A stretch of DNA of 46,223 nt from Candidatus Heimdallarchaeota archaeon (GCA_021399395.1 JAAFKJ010000026.1:1-46223); one strand, 5' to 3'. Positions 27,071 to 37,176 are shown, counted from the first letter of the stretch. The notes: generated by a model not told the origin, from the sequence alone. Numbers and translations are program-made.

Positions 27071-28527
27071 CTATTATAATCTTCTCTACTTCTTTGAATA
27101 TTGGAGATATCATAATCTTGTTTCTGCTTGTGAATTGTATTGGCAATAAGTAAAGCTACAAGTTTTAGTTTTTCGTAGTGATTGAGTATCTGGTTTATTT
27201 TTGTTCTTTCCAAAAAATCAGTTGTTATTTGTCTATGTTGAAACTCTTCTGTTTCAATAATTGCTTTATGAAGAGATATATTTGTGGTTAATCCTGATAT
27301 AGCTAGTTCATTTAAAGCTAAGCGGGATTTTTGTATTGCATCCTCTCTATTTTCTCCTCTAATAATTAGTTTACCAATGAGAGAGTCATATTGGTTTGGG
27401 AGATTGTAATTGGGATAAATGAAGGTGTCAAATCTTACATCATTCCCACCAGGTATATTCAAACTTAGAATTTTACCAGTTTGAGGATAAAATGCCTTTA
27501 ATGGGTCTTCAGCATTAATCCTAAATTCTAATGCATGACCTGAGAACTTGATATCTTTTTGAGAATAAGATAGTTCTTCATTGTTAGCTACTCTCAACTG
27601 TTGAACTACCAGATCTATTCCGGTAATCATCTCTGTGACAGGATGCTCTACTTGAATTCTAGGATTTATCTCGTTGAAATACAATTTTCTATCTTTCCAA
27701 AGAAATTCAGCTGTTCCAGCGTTTCTATATGAGAGTTTTTTAGCTAAATTACAAATCTTTTCACCAAGACTATTTCTCCTTCTTGCTGATATGAACGAAG
27801 GAGCTTCTTCGATAATCTTCTGATAGGATCTTTGAATTGAACATTCTCGATCTCCAATATGGATAACATTACCAAAGTTATCTGCTAAAAATTGAATCTC
27901 GACATGTCTAGGGGCATGAATGTATTTCTCAATGAAAACCTCACTGCTTCCAAAGAATTTGCTAGCTATTGTTTGACAACCCATCAGACTTATTTCTAAA
28001 GCATCTGGATTTTCAACAATTTCCATCCCTCTTCCCCCTCCACCGTAAGCTGCCTTGATGATAATTGGATAACCTATCTTATTGGTTATTTGCTCAGCTT
28101 CAGAAACTGAATTAATGTAACCTGATGAACCTGGAACTGTCAGAATTCCTGCTTCCTTAGCCATCTTCTTGGCTTCAATTTTATTTCCTAATCTGTGAAG
28201 AATTGAAGGAGACGGACCAACAAAAATCAATCCATTTTTTTCAACCTCTTCTGCGAAAATTGCGCTCTCACTAAGAAATCCATATCCTGGATGAATGGCA
28301 TCAGACTGAGATTTAAGAGCTATCTCAATGATTTTTTCAATATTTAGATATGTGTCTTGTACATCCCCACTACCTAAGCAGAATGCTTCATCCGCCATCT
28401 TAATATGGAGAGAAGTAGAATCAATATCAGAAAAAATAGCTACCGTTTTGAAATTAAGAAGTCGACAGGCTCTTATGATTCTGATAGCTATCTCTCCGCG
28501 GTTAGCTATAAGGATAGTACTGAGCAT
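27025..28527 (-). CDS. Biotin carboxylase subunit (copy 2)
   Basis: STILIANRGEIAIRIIRA, HPGYGFLSES, YGGGGRGMEIV, DRECSIQRSYQKIIEEAPS, EINPRIQVEHPVTEMITGIDL. Confidence 0.95.
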   Translation of the reverse strand: MLSTILIANRGEIAIRIIRACRLLNFKTVAIFSDIDSTSLHIKMADEAFCLGSGDVQDTYLNIEKIIEIALKSQSDAIHPGYGFLSESAIFAEEVEKNGLIFVGPSPSILHRLGNKIEAKKMAKEAGILTVPGSSGYINSVSEAEQITNKIGYPIIIKAAYGGGGRGMEIVENPDALEISLMGCQTIASKFFGSSEVFIEKYIHAPRHVEIQFLADNFGNVIHIGDRECSIQRSYQKIIEEAPSFISARRRNSLGEKICNLAKKLSYRNAGTAEFLWKDRKLYFNEINPRIQVEHPVTEMITGIDLVVQQLRVANNEELSYSQKDIKFSGHALEFRINAEDPLKAFYPQTGKILSLNIPGGNDVRFDTFIYPNYNLPNQYDSLIGKLIIRGENREDAIQKSRLALNELAISGLTTNISLHKAIIETEEFQHRQITTDFLERTKINQILNHYEKLKLVALLIANTIHKQKQDYDISNIQRSREDYNRWREQNKLEQQNGYR

Positions 28528-28617
28528 AAAGGATTAATTCCTTGGACATTTATATAAAGGCTCTTTTATTTTATCACAAAAAAACATTAAGAAAAAACGA
28601 ATTAATTTGATAAATGT

Positions 28618-29844
28618 CTAAAGAAAGTTAATTGTTTTGTCAGTAGTCACAAATGATGCATCGAGCATGTTGCTCCATCTTTCAGACATCCTGGTGAAAG
28701 AAGCTTCAGATTCATTATCAAAATTTTGATTTTCTTCTAACTGAAGATTGAATAATTGTAGGATTTTTTCCTTTTTAAAATAATTTGCTTCAAGTCTTCC
28801 AAAGAATTTACCTTCATATAACAAAGGAAAAACATAGTAACCCCATCTTCGATCTTTGGGTATTTTATACACTTCCCAAATATATTCAAAATCAAAAACT
28901 TTGAGTGTTAAATCTCTATCCCATATTAGAGGATCAAGTGGTGCAATAGCTCTCATTTCATTGTCATATGATTGCTCTAGAAACTCTCTCCAACGCGCAG
29001 GAACACCACAGTAAATGTTTTCATCTTCAATCTTCACAATCTCTGGTTTGTTTTCAACATCTCCTTCAAACCATTTTGGAGATAAACGTTTTTTCTTACC
29101 AAATGTCAATCCTTTATCTTTTGAGTGAGTCACTTTTCCTAGATTGATTAGAGGATAAGATTTCTGTCTGAGTAGGAATTTTTTATAATTAATTTCTTCC
29201 ATTGTCAGACTGCTTTCTTTTAGCATCTCAGTGTTGAAGTAATTCTCAACTAACCCATAAGTTTTCCTCCAATGCTCATCTCTTTCATGAATAACTACCT
29301 TACCTAGAAGCCAAAGAAGTTCTAAAGACATTCCTGCAAGATTGCTTGTTTTCCAGAAAGTCAATTCGGGTTTAATCTTTGCCATATCCTTTAAATCTGC
29401 AGCTTTAGAAGGTCCATTTACATCCAGGAAATCTGTTGCTTCTTTTAGAAATCCTGCCATGCTTTCTTCCATTTTTTCGATACTTGCTTGATAGTATTTA
29501 TGTAAGAACTCCTTTTTCATCTGAGGAAAGAAAATAGAAAAATAACTCTTTGAAATTGCCATCAGATTTGGGAAATAAGATTCGAATACTTGTCTCTGTG
29601 GATAAGCCAGTTTCTGAAAGGCATTAATTTTGTATTTAGGTATTCTTGAAGCAAAGAAAATATCATGATTTCGTCCCGCTGGGTTTAATGGATCTAACTG
29701 AACAGTTGCTTGATCATGAAAAACCTGTAATATATCATTTTCATCATCACCTTGCCACTTGTGCATGTGAGTTCCTACAATTGCAATCTGCTGAAAATCG
29801 CTTTTAGGAACTTCAGTTATAATTTTATTTGCCATATTTCCCAC
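28618..29844 (-). CDS. YcaQ/AlkZ-like winged-helix DNA glycosylase family protein
   Basis: QLDPLNPAGRNHDIFFASRI; AIAPLDPLIWDRDLTLKVFDFEYIWEVYKIPKDRRWGYYVFPLLYEGKFFGRLEAN. Confidence 0.8.
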   Translation of the reverse strand: MGNMANKIITEVPKSDFQQIAIVGTHMHKWQGDDENDILQVFHDQATVQLDPLNPAGRNHDIFFASRIPKYKINAFQKLAYPQRQVFESYFPNLMAISKSYFSIFFPQMKKEFLHKYYQASIEKMEESMAGFLKEATDFLDVNGPSKAADLKDMAKIKPELTFWKTSNLAGMSLELLWLLGKVVIHERDEHWRKTYGLVENYFNTEMLKESSLTMEEINYKKFLLRQKSYPLINLGKVTHSKDKGLTFGKKKRLSPKWFEGDVENKPEIVKIEDENIYCGVPARWREFLEQSYDNEMRAIAPLDPLIWDRDLTLKVFDFEYIWEVYKIPKDRRWGYYVFPLLYEGKFFGRLEANYFKKEKILQLFNLQLEENQNFDNESEASFTRMSERWSNMLDASFVTTDKTINFL

Positions 29845-29976
29845 AGTAGAGCTATATTTAGTGATTCAAAGATTTGTTTTAAGTATATAAAATAAATGAA
29901 AGAAAAGGTAATAGCTTTGAGTTGATATGCTCTTCCAGAATCAAAATTCTTTTTAATACAATAGCTGACTGACTGT

Positions 29977-31665
29977 GTGAATGGAATTCAAAATGAGAAT
30001 GTCTCTCTAAATCTGAAAACTGAAACCAGGGATTCAACTCAAAGTGATATTTCAAAACCGAGAAGATATGTTACGTTAGATTTTCTTAGAGGATTAGCAA
30101 TTCTCGGAATGATTTCTATTCATCTTCTAACTAGAATAATGGATTTAAGCTGGACGTATGAATTAGAAGAAGTACCAGTTTTCTTTATTATCCTAACAAT
30201 AATTCTAGTTTTTCTTGGTTCATGGCGAGGTCTTTTTGTTCTTATATCGGGTATTGGCCACATGATCGCTATGCAAAGAGCGCGAAAAAAGGGTGTACCT
30301 CTTGGAAGAATCGTTTTTAGACAAGTAACAAATGGTATTTTTTTGTTAATGTTTGCTATGCTTACTGAGGGTATTATCGGGTATGATGGGTGGCTAAATA
30401 GAAGCATCCTTAATGGGAGTTTATTGGACATAGATTATTTTCTTGGCAGGTTAAATCATTTCCATACAATTCATTCAATAGCTTGGTGTTTGATAATAAA
30501 TGGAATATTATATGGTATTTTGATGTGGAAGACCAATTATAAAAAAATCACTCAAAACGTTATCATATATTCTCTTCTCGCAATTCTCGTTTTCTCAGTT
30601 ACTACTCCAATCTGGAATAGTCTCTATAATATAAATCCAGACAACAATCATTATTTTACTAATTGGTTAACACAAGATTTCTGGTATGCTGTCAAAGCAT
30701 TCTTCGCTGCACCGTTAGGGGGAAGTCCTCAACCTCTCTTTCCATACATATCAACACTTTTTGTTGGAAATGTAATTGGGTTATATCTCGAGCAAGAAAA
30801 TCCACCAAAAAAACTGCCAGCAATTGGTATGATGATTGGTGGTGCTATAATTATCATTGGAATCATATATGGTTTGGTATTAAATGCTCAATTTGAGGAT
30901 TGGTTACCTTTACGTTATCCAGAGAGATTAACGAAATTGAATGTTTGGCAACCATGGTATCTTTTCGGTTTGGGTGGTCAATTGATATTCTTTATGCTGA
31001 TGATAAGGTTTGTAGAATATCGAGGAAAAGCAGAAAGTTTTGCCAAACGAACAGCTTTTGTCAGAAGATTGGGAATTATTCCTTTTACCATTTACGCTTT
31101 TCAATGGATAGAATTATTACCCCAGTGGATTATTTCTGGACTTATTTTTGGACTTGGATGGTCTGATTATGATAAAGTAAGCCCACTGATCTATTTGTTG
31201 ATTTTAGCCTATGTAATTGGACAGTGGTATGTTGTAACATTAGCTTGGGAGAAAATAAAGTATATAGGTTCTCTTGAATGGCTAATTAGTAGAATTACAC
31301 TTGGAATATCAAAAATAGGAAAACGTATGAAGAACGGAGCCACTCCTATACGCATGGGAACAAGTAAAAGGAATATGCGAGATCTTGTACATAATGTTGA
31401 CTGGATAAATCTTTCACATGTACATGATAAAGAAGAAAGCATTAAAAGAGAAAAGAGGTTATTAGTTACTTCATCTGTTTTAGGGATTATTTTCTTCCCA
31501 CTTATTCCCGCAAGTATTTACCTTCTGAGCAAGAAACGAATAAAAAAACCTCGAACAAAAGGAGATTGGTTCTATATGAAAATCCTGATGGTTATATCAT
31601 ATTCAGTAGTACAATTCTTAGGCATTTCAATTTACCTCTTGAATCTGAAAGGATTAGCAATCTGA
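29977..31665 (+). CDS. Polytopic membrane protein, DUF1624/heparan-alpha-glucosaminide N-acetyltransferase-like
   Basis: RRYVTLDFLRGLAILGMISIHLLTRIMD N-terminal motif, ~10 hydrophobic segments; GTG start. Confidence 0.6.
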   Translation: MNGIQNENVSLNLKTETRDSTQSDISKPRRYVTLDFLRGLAILGMISIHLLTRIMDLSWTYELEEVPVFFIILTIILVFLGSWRGLFVLISGIGHMIAMQRARKKGVPLGRIVFRQVTNGIFLLMFAMLTEGIIGYDGWLNRSILNGSLLDIDYFLGRLNHFHTIHSIAWCLIINGILYGILMWKTNYKKITQNVIIYSLLAILVFSVTTPIWNSLYNINPDNNHYFTNWLTQDFWYAVKAFFAAPLGGSPQPLFPYISTLFVGNVIGLYLEQENPPKKLPAIGMMIGGAIIIIGIIYGLVLNAQFEDWLPLRYPERLTKLNVWQPWYLFGLGGQLIFFMLMIRFVEYRGKAESFAKRTAFVRRLGIIPFTIYAFQWIELLPQWIISGLIFGLGWSDYDKVSPLIYLLILAYVIGQWYVVTLAWEKIKYIGSLEWLISRITLGISKIGKRMKNGATPIRMGTSKRNMRDLVHNVDWINLSHVHDKEESIKREKRLLVTSSVLGIIFFPLIPASIYLLSKKRIKKPRTKGDWFYMKILMVISYSVVQFLGISIYLLNLKGLAI

Positions 31666-31681
31666 TGTTTACTAACGAAGT

Positions 31682-32929
31682 TCATGAAGATAGAAACATG
31701 TCTAGTTTAGTCTGCTTCTTATTATAATCATACATTTTTGATTTGTTCTTCCAGTATTTAACAGGATATTGGAAATAATTTGGAAGTAGCTCAAATGCTT
31801 GATCAATAGTGTCAACTGAAATGTGTTTATTCCTCATTGCACCTCGAACACCAACTCTGATGACCCAAACACCTAGTGGAAAACGATATTCATCAGATAT
31901 TTCTCTAAGAACAATCACTTGTGCTTGTCTCTGAATCTTCATGAGATACTCTGTAACTGCTAATCGAGCTGCATAATAAGCACCTGTTACATTGGAAGCA
32001 TATTCAGTACGACCGTCATACCATTCATAATCACCAACGCCAATATTTACATTGCTAGGATTCATGAAAGCTCCCTGGAACCATACCTCTATCATCTCAT
32101 ACGACCATACATCTGGTACGAGCATTATAACAAATCGATTACCAAAGAAAACATTGGAAAAAATCCTTATTTCCCCCAACTCTTGAAATTTCTTTGTAAT
32201 CTCAGCATTTTGCTTTGAAATTATGTCATCAACTGCAGCTATACTCCATCTAGTAGGAACTAGCTTTCTGTTATCCTTTCGACCTAGCATACCAGCTGAA
32301 AAAACTCTAGTAATAGTATGTACATCTAGTTTCTCTTTTCCTAAAGTATTTACTGCATCAGCTGCGATTAAATCGGTATCATAGTAGGCTTTCTCTATCG
32401 CAGTTATTGGCGATTGATTCTCTGTTAAATCTAATTTCTTAATAGGTACAATTGGACCATAAGGTGCCATTCTTTCATCTAAAGCAATTCTTGGAATAAT
32501 CTTCTTCTCCAGAGTAACCTCTACATCTATTGCCTTCTTACCAAGAAGCATCTCTTGACTTTTTTGAATGATATCGGAATCTAATGGACGTTTAACATCA
32601 ATTTTAGATCTTGTTCGTAAGAGAGATATTCTCATCTTGACAATATCTTCTTGGGTCTTATTCTCCCAATTATTTGCATTATCAATATACTCGGACCCTA
32701 ACCTGTTAACAGTTAACATAGGACCAGCATTAATTTTCGGGTAACCTGTCCACCCTACAAAGAACGCAGGTGGTGTAAAGGAATCATCCAGGTTTTCAAT
32801 CTTAGGTTGCTCAATACTATATTTCTGAGACCATTGGTTTAATAGAGGACAACTTCTTCTACCACATAACATTCTGGAAGTCTTACAAACAACACAGAGC
32901 TCAAAATTTATGGGAGATTCTTCCACCAT
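31682..32929 (-). CDS. nreA: Archaeal NreA-like DNA repair protein with C-terminal PIP box
   Basis: CVVCKTSRMLCGRRSC zinc motif, FFVGWTGYPKINAGPM, ERMAPYGPIVPI, C-terminal KQTKLDMFLSS. Confidence 0.8.
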   Translation of the reverse strand: MVEESPINFELCVVCKTSRMLCGRRSCPLLNQWSQKYSIEQPKIENLDDSFTPPAFFVGWTGYPKINAGPMLTVNRLGSEYIDNANNWENKTQEDIVKMRISLLRTRSKIDVKRPLDSDIIQKSQEMLLGKKAIDVEVTLEKKIIPRIALDERMAPYGPIVPIKKLDLTENQSPITAIEKAYYDTDLIAADAVNTLGKEKLDVHTITRVFSAGMLGRKDNRKLVPTRWSIAAVDDIISKQNAEITKKFQELGEIRIFSNVFFGNRFVIMLVPDVWSYEMIEVWFQGAFMNPSNVNIGVGDYEWYDGRTEYASNVTGAYYAARLAVTEYLMKIQRQAQVIVLREISDEYRFPLGVWVIRVGVRGAMRNKHISVDTIDQAFELLPNYFQYPVKYWKNKSKMYDYNKKQTKLDMFLSS

Positions 32930-33044
32930 AGTATCATGCCATTCATCACTTTTTAATATTAAAAGCTGATGATGAATGAATCAGAAATTTCTATATATTG
33001 AAAAACAAAAGGATTTTTATATTTTGCAAAGTAAACTATAAGAT

Positions 33045-33629
33045 ATGAGTTATTTGGAAGAAGAAATCGGGCAAGAAGATAAACTTATCAAAGGTTCTGA
33101 GAATGGAGATTTCGGTCTAAAACTACTTTTTCTCGGATTAGCTCAAACTGGTAAATCGTCAATTATCCAAGTTATTTTCGAAAATAGATCTCCTGAAACT
33201 ACTAAAGAAATCCAAGCTACTCTCGGGGTTAGAAGAAAATTGCTAGAATTTTCTAACCTTTCACTCAATGTTTATGATGTTGGAGGTCAGATTACTTATC
33301 TAGAAGAAGCTTTCATAGATCTAAGAGAAAGCATATTTTCCCACATAAAAATACTATTTTTTGTCATTGATGCTTCAAAATATCATGATTTCAATTTAGC
33401 CAAAAGTTATTTTGATAGGGCAATCAAAAACCTAAGTGAATATAGCCCTGATGCAAGCTTAGTTATTCTATCTCATAAAAGCGACTTAATCCCAAAGGAA
33501 GAACGAGCTAAAGCTGTTGAAGTAATCTCTGACTTGTTTGAGATTGAAATATATCCAAATGTGGAGATTTTCGAAACGTCAATCTTTGAGCAATCATTAT
33601 CTGATGCGATTAAGGAAACTATAAAGTAA
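33045..33629 (+). CDS. Rag/Gtr-like small GTPase
   Basis: LLFLGLAQTGKSSIIQVIF (G1), LSLNVYDVGGQ (G3), SIFSHIKILFFVIDAS, LSHKSDL (HKxD-type G4). Confidence 0.85.
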   Translation: MSYLEEEIGQEDKLIKGSENGDFGLKLLFLGLAQTGKSSIIQVIFENRSPETTKEIQATLGVRRKLLEFSNLSLNVYDVGGQITYLEEAFIDLRESIFSHIKILFFVIDASKYHDFNLAKSYFDRAIKNLSEYSPDASLVILSHKSDLIPKEERAKAVEVISDLFEIEIYPNVEIFETSIFEQSLSDAIKETIK

Positions 33630-33660
33630 AAGGAAGTAAAGAAGAAAATCGATTCATTTT

Positions 33661-34683
33661 CTACTTGTACTTCTTATTCTTCATTGAAAAAACAATCAAA
33701 CCTAAACAACTTAGACTAAGTATAGAGGAAATAATTCTGGTTTCTGATTTCTCCGTGTCTAGAACTGTATTAATTGTTATAGCATTAGGTTCCATAACAG
33801 AATTTCCAAACCAATCAGTAATTGAAATATCAAAGGAATAAATACCATGTTCTGTAAAACTGATTATTCCAGAGAATGAAAACCCATCAGTTGTTTGTTT
33901 AAACGTTACTCCTTTGAAGAACGTGCTTTGATTGTCTGAAATCTTATAAATCCAAATTATAACATTTTGAACTAGAGTGTCATCATCTGTTTCCACTGTC
34001 ACGTTATATTCTAGGTCCCCTGCATAATCTACATTTAAATCAACAAAAGAAGGTGGAACTTCTTCATAATAACCTAATACCTCAGCTATCGCAGGAACTA
34101 ATTCATGTTGAAAAAGCCCTTGAACAGTTACAAATGGTTCATCAATGACAAGTGTTGAATCAATATAAGTTCCCCCTGCAGCTTCTATCTCTGGAGCAAG
34201 TTCATCGTAAGCTGTTAGTGATGTTCCATTGATGATATCAGCAAAAACAAAGAGATTAGCACCTCCACAAACAGAGGTCATTAGAACACCCGCATTGAAG
34301 AGATTTTGAATAAGGGTGATGGCTTCTGCACTGTTTTCTCCTTCTACAATTCTTCTTCCTGCCCAGCCACCTGCCATGAAGAAAACGTCATAGTCGCTAG
34401 CATTAACTTCAGAAACAGAGATATCTCTATAAATTGTCTGACTTGATAATATTACAGAATCAACAAAACCTGTATATGTGATGTGGCAGCCTAGACCAGC
34501 TAGATGATTTGTAACATCAAACAACTCGGCAGCTATTATTTCTGGATGAATGATTGTTAAAACCTTTATACCGTACATTGGTTCACTAGATACTGTCTCA
34601 ATATTATTAGATTGTAAAGTTAAAACTATAAGAATAAGTAGAAGTGGGGAAAGAAATTTCCTGAATTTGTGCATATAAATCAC
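33661..34683 (-). CDS. Secreted/membrane-anchored DJ-1/PfpI-like domain protein
   Basis: N-terminal signal, DVFFMAGGWAGRRIVE, VLMTSVCGGANLFVFAD nucleophile-elbow-like motif, beta-rich C-domain, C-terminal TM. Confidence 0.7.
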   Translation of the reverse strand: MIYMHKFRKFLSPLLLILIVLTLQSNNIETVSSEPMYGIKVLTIIHPEIIAAELFDVTNHLAGLGCHITYTGFVDSVILSSQTIYRDISVSEVNASDYDVFFMAGGWAGRRIVEGENSAEAITLIQNLFNAGVLMTSVCGGANLFVFADIINGTSLTAYDELAPEIEAAGGTYIDSTLVIDEPFVTVQGLFQHELVPAIAEVLGYYEEVPPSFVDLNVDYAGDLEYNVTVETDDDTLVQNVIIWIYKISDNQSTFFKGVTFKQTTDGFSFSGIISFTEHGIYSFDISITDWFGNSVMEPNAITINTVLDTEKSETRIISSILSLSCLGLIVFSMKNKKYK

Positions 34684-34777
34684 TTAATCCTCATTCATAT
34701 GCACTTATGTTGTTTATGGGGGATTTCTGCTCATATTATTGATACTAATAATAAGATAATAAAAAAAAAGAAAAAAA

Positions 34778-36658
34778 TTATTTCTTTATTCTTCTGAAGT
34801 AGTATAAGCCTGCTAGGAAAGGTAGTAGAAGAATTGAAAATACGAAACCATACTGTCGTTGAAATTCTGAAATAATTGGAGGTACAGAAGGTTCTCCCAA
34901 AGGATAAGGATCTGTATCAAATCCCACAGTATAAGGTCCAGTACCGCTCCAGTCACTATAGTAATTACCTTCATTTAGAAGAGGGTCATACCAATAGTTG
35001 TTGTAGCCATAATCATCGCTATATGCTTGATAGTCTCCGTCGATATTATTGTATTGAAAAGTGTTATGATGAATGGTGTTGTATCGAGAATTTGTAAGAT
35101 AAATACCATAATCTTCGTTCTCTTGGAACAAGTTAGAAGCTATTTCTGAATAATCAGTTCCAACTATTTCTATCCCATATCCTTCGTATTTGTAAAAAGT
35201 ATTACCACTAACATATGCATAGCCAACATCATTTAAAACTAAACCATAGTTCATCTCAGCATAAAGCACAATTCCCGAGTTATCACAGAAGTTATTAATT
35301 ACGCTTGGTGAGAGGCATTCTTTCAATTCAATATCTGTTCTTGAAGTAAGTTCGAAGCTGTTTGATATAATGATTGGATCGTTTGATTGGTAGCAATATA
35401 GAGAGTACGTGCTCCTTAGGAATGTATTGTCTCCTACAGTTGCATAATCAGAATTATCTAAGAATAAACCACGAAAGTAGCTATCTTCGAAGTGATTGTA
35501 TGTCACTCCGCTATATAGAGAATCTTTGATGAATACAGCTTGTTTTCCTATTCTTCTGAAATAATTAGAAGAAATATGTGTATCTGGACTTTCTAGAACA
35601 AAAATTGCTCCGTATGGCAGATCGTGAAAATCTTGATTTGATATGAGTGAATTTGTACAATTTAATAGAAAGATTTGTCCATAGGTAGGATAAGATAGTA
35701 CTAGATCCTCTTCATGTTTGAAGTAGCCTAATAGTTTAGTATTGACTGTGTTACCTTTGATTGTGTATGACAAATATCCTGCAAGAGTAAACTGATATAG
35801 AAAAAGACCAGACTTATCAAAAGTGTTGTTTTCAATTGTACTCCCATCAGAAAAAGCAACGTACATACCATACATTGTGCTATCACTACAGATGTTATCT
35901 ACAACTATGCATGATCCAGATGAATGAATAAATATCTCTCTATAATTATTTGAACTGCAGAGATTTTTACTTATTGTAGAAGAATTTGAAGATTGTACTT
36001 TTATACCATAATCGTTGTTGATACACGTATTGTTATGGATGATTGATAAGTAACCATAGTCTACATAAATGCCATATAGCTGACCATTCAAACAAGTGTT
36101 GTTCGCTATATAATTTGAATTTGCATTTGATGAAGATATTCCGTGAGTATATCGATAACCTCCTTCTAAATCCGTATTAATGTAATTATTTGTAACATTA
36201 ATTTGCTCAGAAGCTATTATATCGATACCGTAACTATAAGTGTTGTAACAGATGTTGTTGGTAATTATAGACGTGTTTGGTGCTACACTGTTGAGACGTA
36301 TTCCATTAGAATATTCTGAAATATAGCAGTCTCTTATAATGAAATAAACAGTTGTTTCTCTTATTCTTATTCCACTTCCCGTTCCTGATGTAATGTTGTA
36401 GTTTTCAATAATATAAGGGTCATCAATTGCACCTGTTCCTGGAAAACTGAAACTAGCAAAGTGGGTATCATTGTCAACGATAATTGCTTCTCGTTCAACA
36501 TAATTTGCTTTGACAGGTACTGAAGTAGAATTGTTCGAAAGCTTAGCATGGGTTATTGGAGTCTGAAATGTAATGATTGAGGTTAAGAGTAGTGGGCATA
36601 GAATTATACAAAAGAATTTCAATTTAATGAATTTTGTAATTTTAGCCATATTTTTCAC
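34778..36658 (-). CDS. Secreted right-handed parallel beta-helix (PbH1/NosD-like) protein, C-terminal TM anchor
   Basis: Repeats such as IIRDCYISEYSNGIRLNS, YGIDIIASEQINVTNNYI, YGIYLTNSRYNTIHHNTF; C-terminal hydrophobic segment plus YFRRIKK. Confidence 0.85.
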   Translation of the reverse strand: MKNMAKITKFIKLKFFCIILCPLLLTSIITFQTPITHAKLSNNSTSVPVKANYVEREAIIVDNDTHFASFSFPGTGAIDDPYIIENYNITSGTGSGIRIRETTVYFIIRDCYISEYSNGIRLNSVAPNTSIITNNICYNTYSYGIDIIASEQINVTNNYINTDLEGGYRYTHGISSSNANSNYIANNTCLNGQLYGIYVDYGYLSIIHNNTCINNDYGIKVQSSNSSTISKNLCSSNNYREIFIHSSGSCIVVDNICSDSTMYGMYVAFSDGSTIENNTFDKSGLFLYQFTLAGYLSYTIKGNTVNTKLLGYFKHEEDLVLSYPTYGQIFLLNCTNSLISNQDFHDLPYGAIFVLESPDTHISSNYFRRIGKQAVFIKDSLYSGVTYNHFEDSYFRGLFLDNSDYATVGDNTFLRSTYSLYCYQSNDPIIISNSFELTSRTDIELKECLSPSVINNFCDNSGIVLYAEMNYGLVLNDVGYAYVSGNTFYKYEGYGIEIVGTDYSEIASNLFQENEDYGIYLTNSRYNTIHHNTFQYNNIDGDYQAYSDDYGYNNYWYDPLLNEGNYYSDWSGTGPYTVGFDTDPYPLGEPSVPPIISEFQRQYGFVFSILLLPFLAGLYYFRRIKK

Positions 36659-36759
36659 CTATTAGTGAATCATGTACAATCAAATCTAGATTTAATAAAC
36701 TTTATCCAAAAATCAATGTTTAGGTTACAATAATCCTAAAATAGTCTTTCTTCATATCT

Positions 36760-37176
36760 TTGGTTATGCCAAGTAAACCTACATATCCCATGACATTTTT
36801 AAGAACTAATGATCTAGCTGAGACTAGGATTTTTTATGAACAAATCCTGAATTTTCCAGTCGCTTTGGAGCAGAGTGGTTGTATTATTTTCCGTATAGGA
36901 AATTATGGTTATTGGGGTTTTTGTGAGACAGATAAAGAAATCTCAGATCCAGGACAAGTGTGTCTAACAGTCGTTGTAGAAAAGAGAAAGGAAGTAGATG
37001 AATGGCATGAATATTTGATTAGTAATAATGTCAAACTATATCGAGCTCCCCAAGAAACTTCTCAATATAAAATTTACAATAGCTTCTATTTTGACCCTAC
37101 AGGCTATACTTTAGAAATTCAGGCTTTCGATAAAGAAGGGCAACCAATTGGTCATGAAGATTTCAACAGAAATTAG
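36760..37176 (+). CDS. Glyoxalase/VOC-superfamily protein
   Basis: TFLRTNDLAETRIFYEQILNFPVALEQSG ... FYFDPTGYTLEIQAF. Confidence 0.8.
   Translation: MVMPSKPTYPMTFLRTNDLAETRIFYEQILNFPVALEQSGCIIFRIGNYGYWGFCETDKEISDPGQVCLTVVVEKRKEVDEWHEYLISNNVKLYRAPQETSQYKIYNSFYFDPTGYTLEIQAFDKEGQPIGHEDFNRN

Noticed and set aside
10848-28527. Carboxylase genes as part of a 3HP/4HB carbon-fixation cycle
   Set aside because: No other cycle enzymes are seen nearby; operonic linkage of CT2 to the megasynthase favours extender-unit supply.
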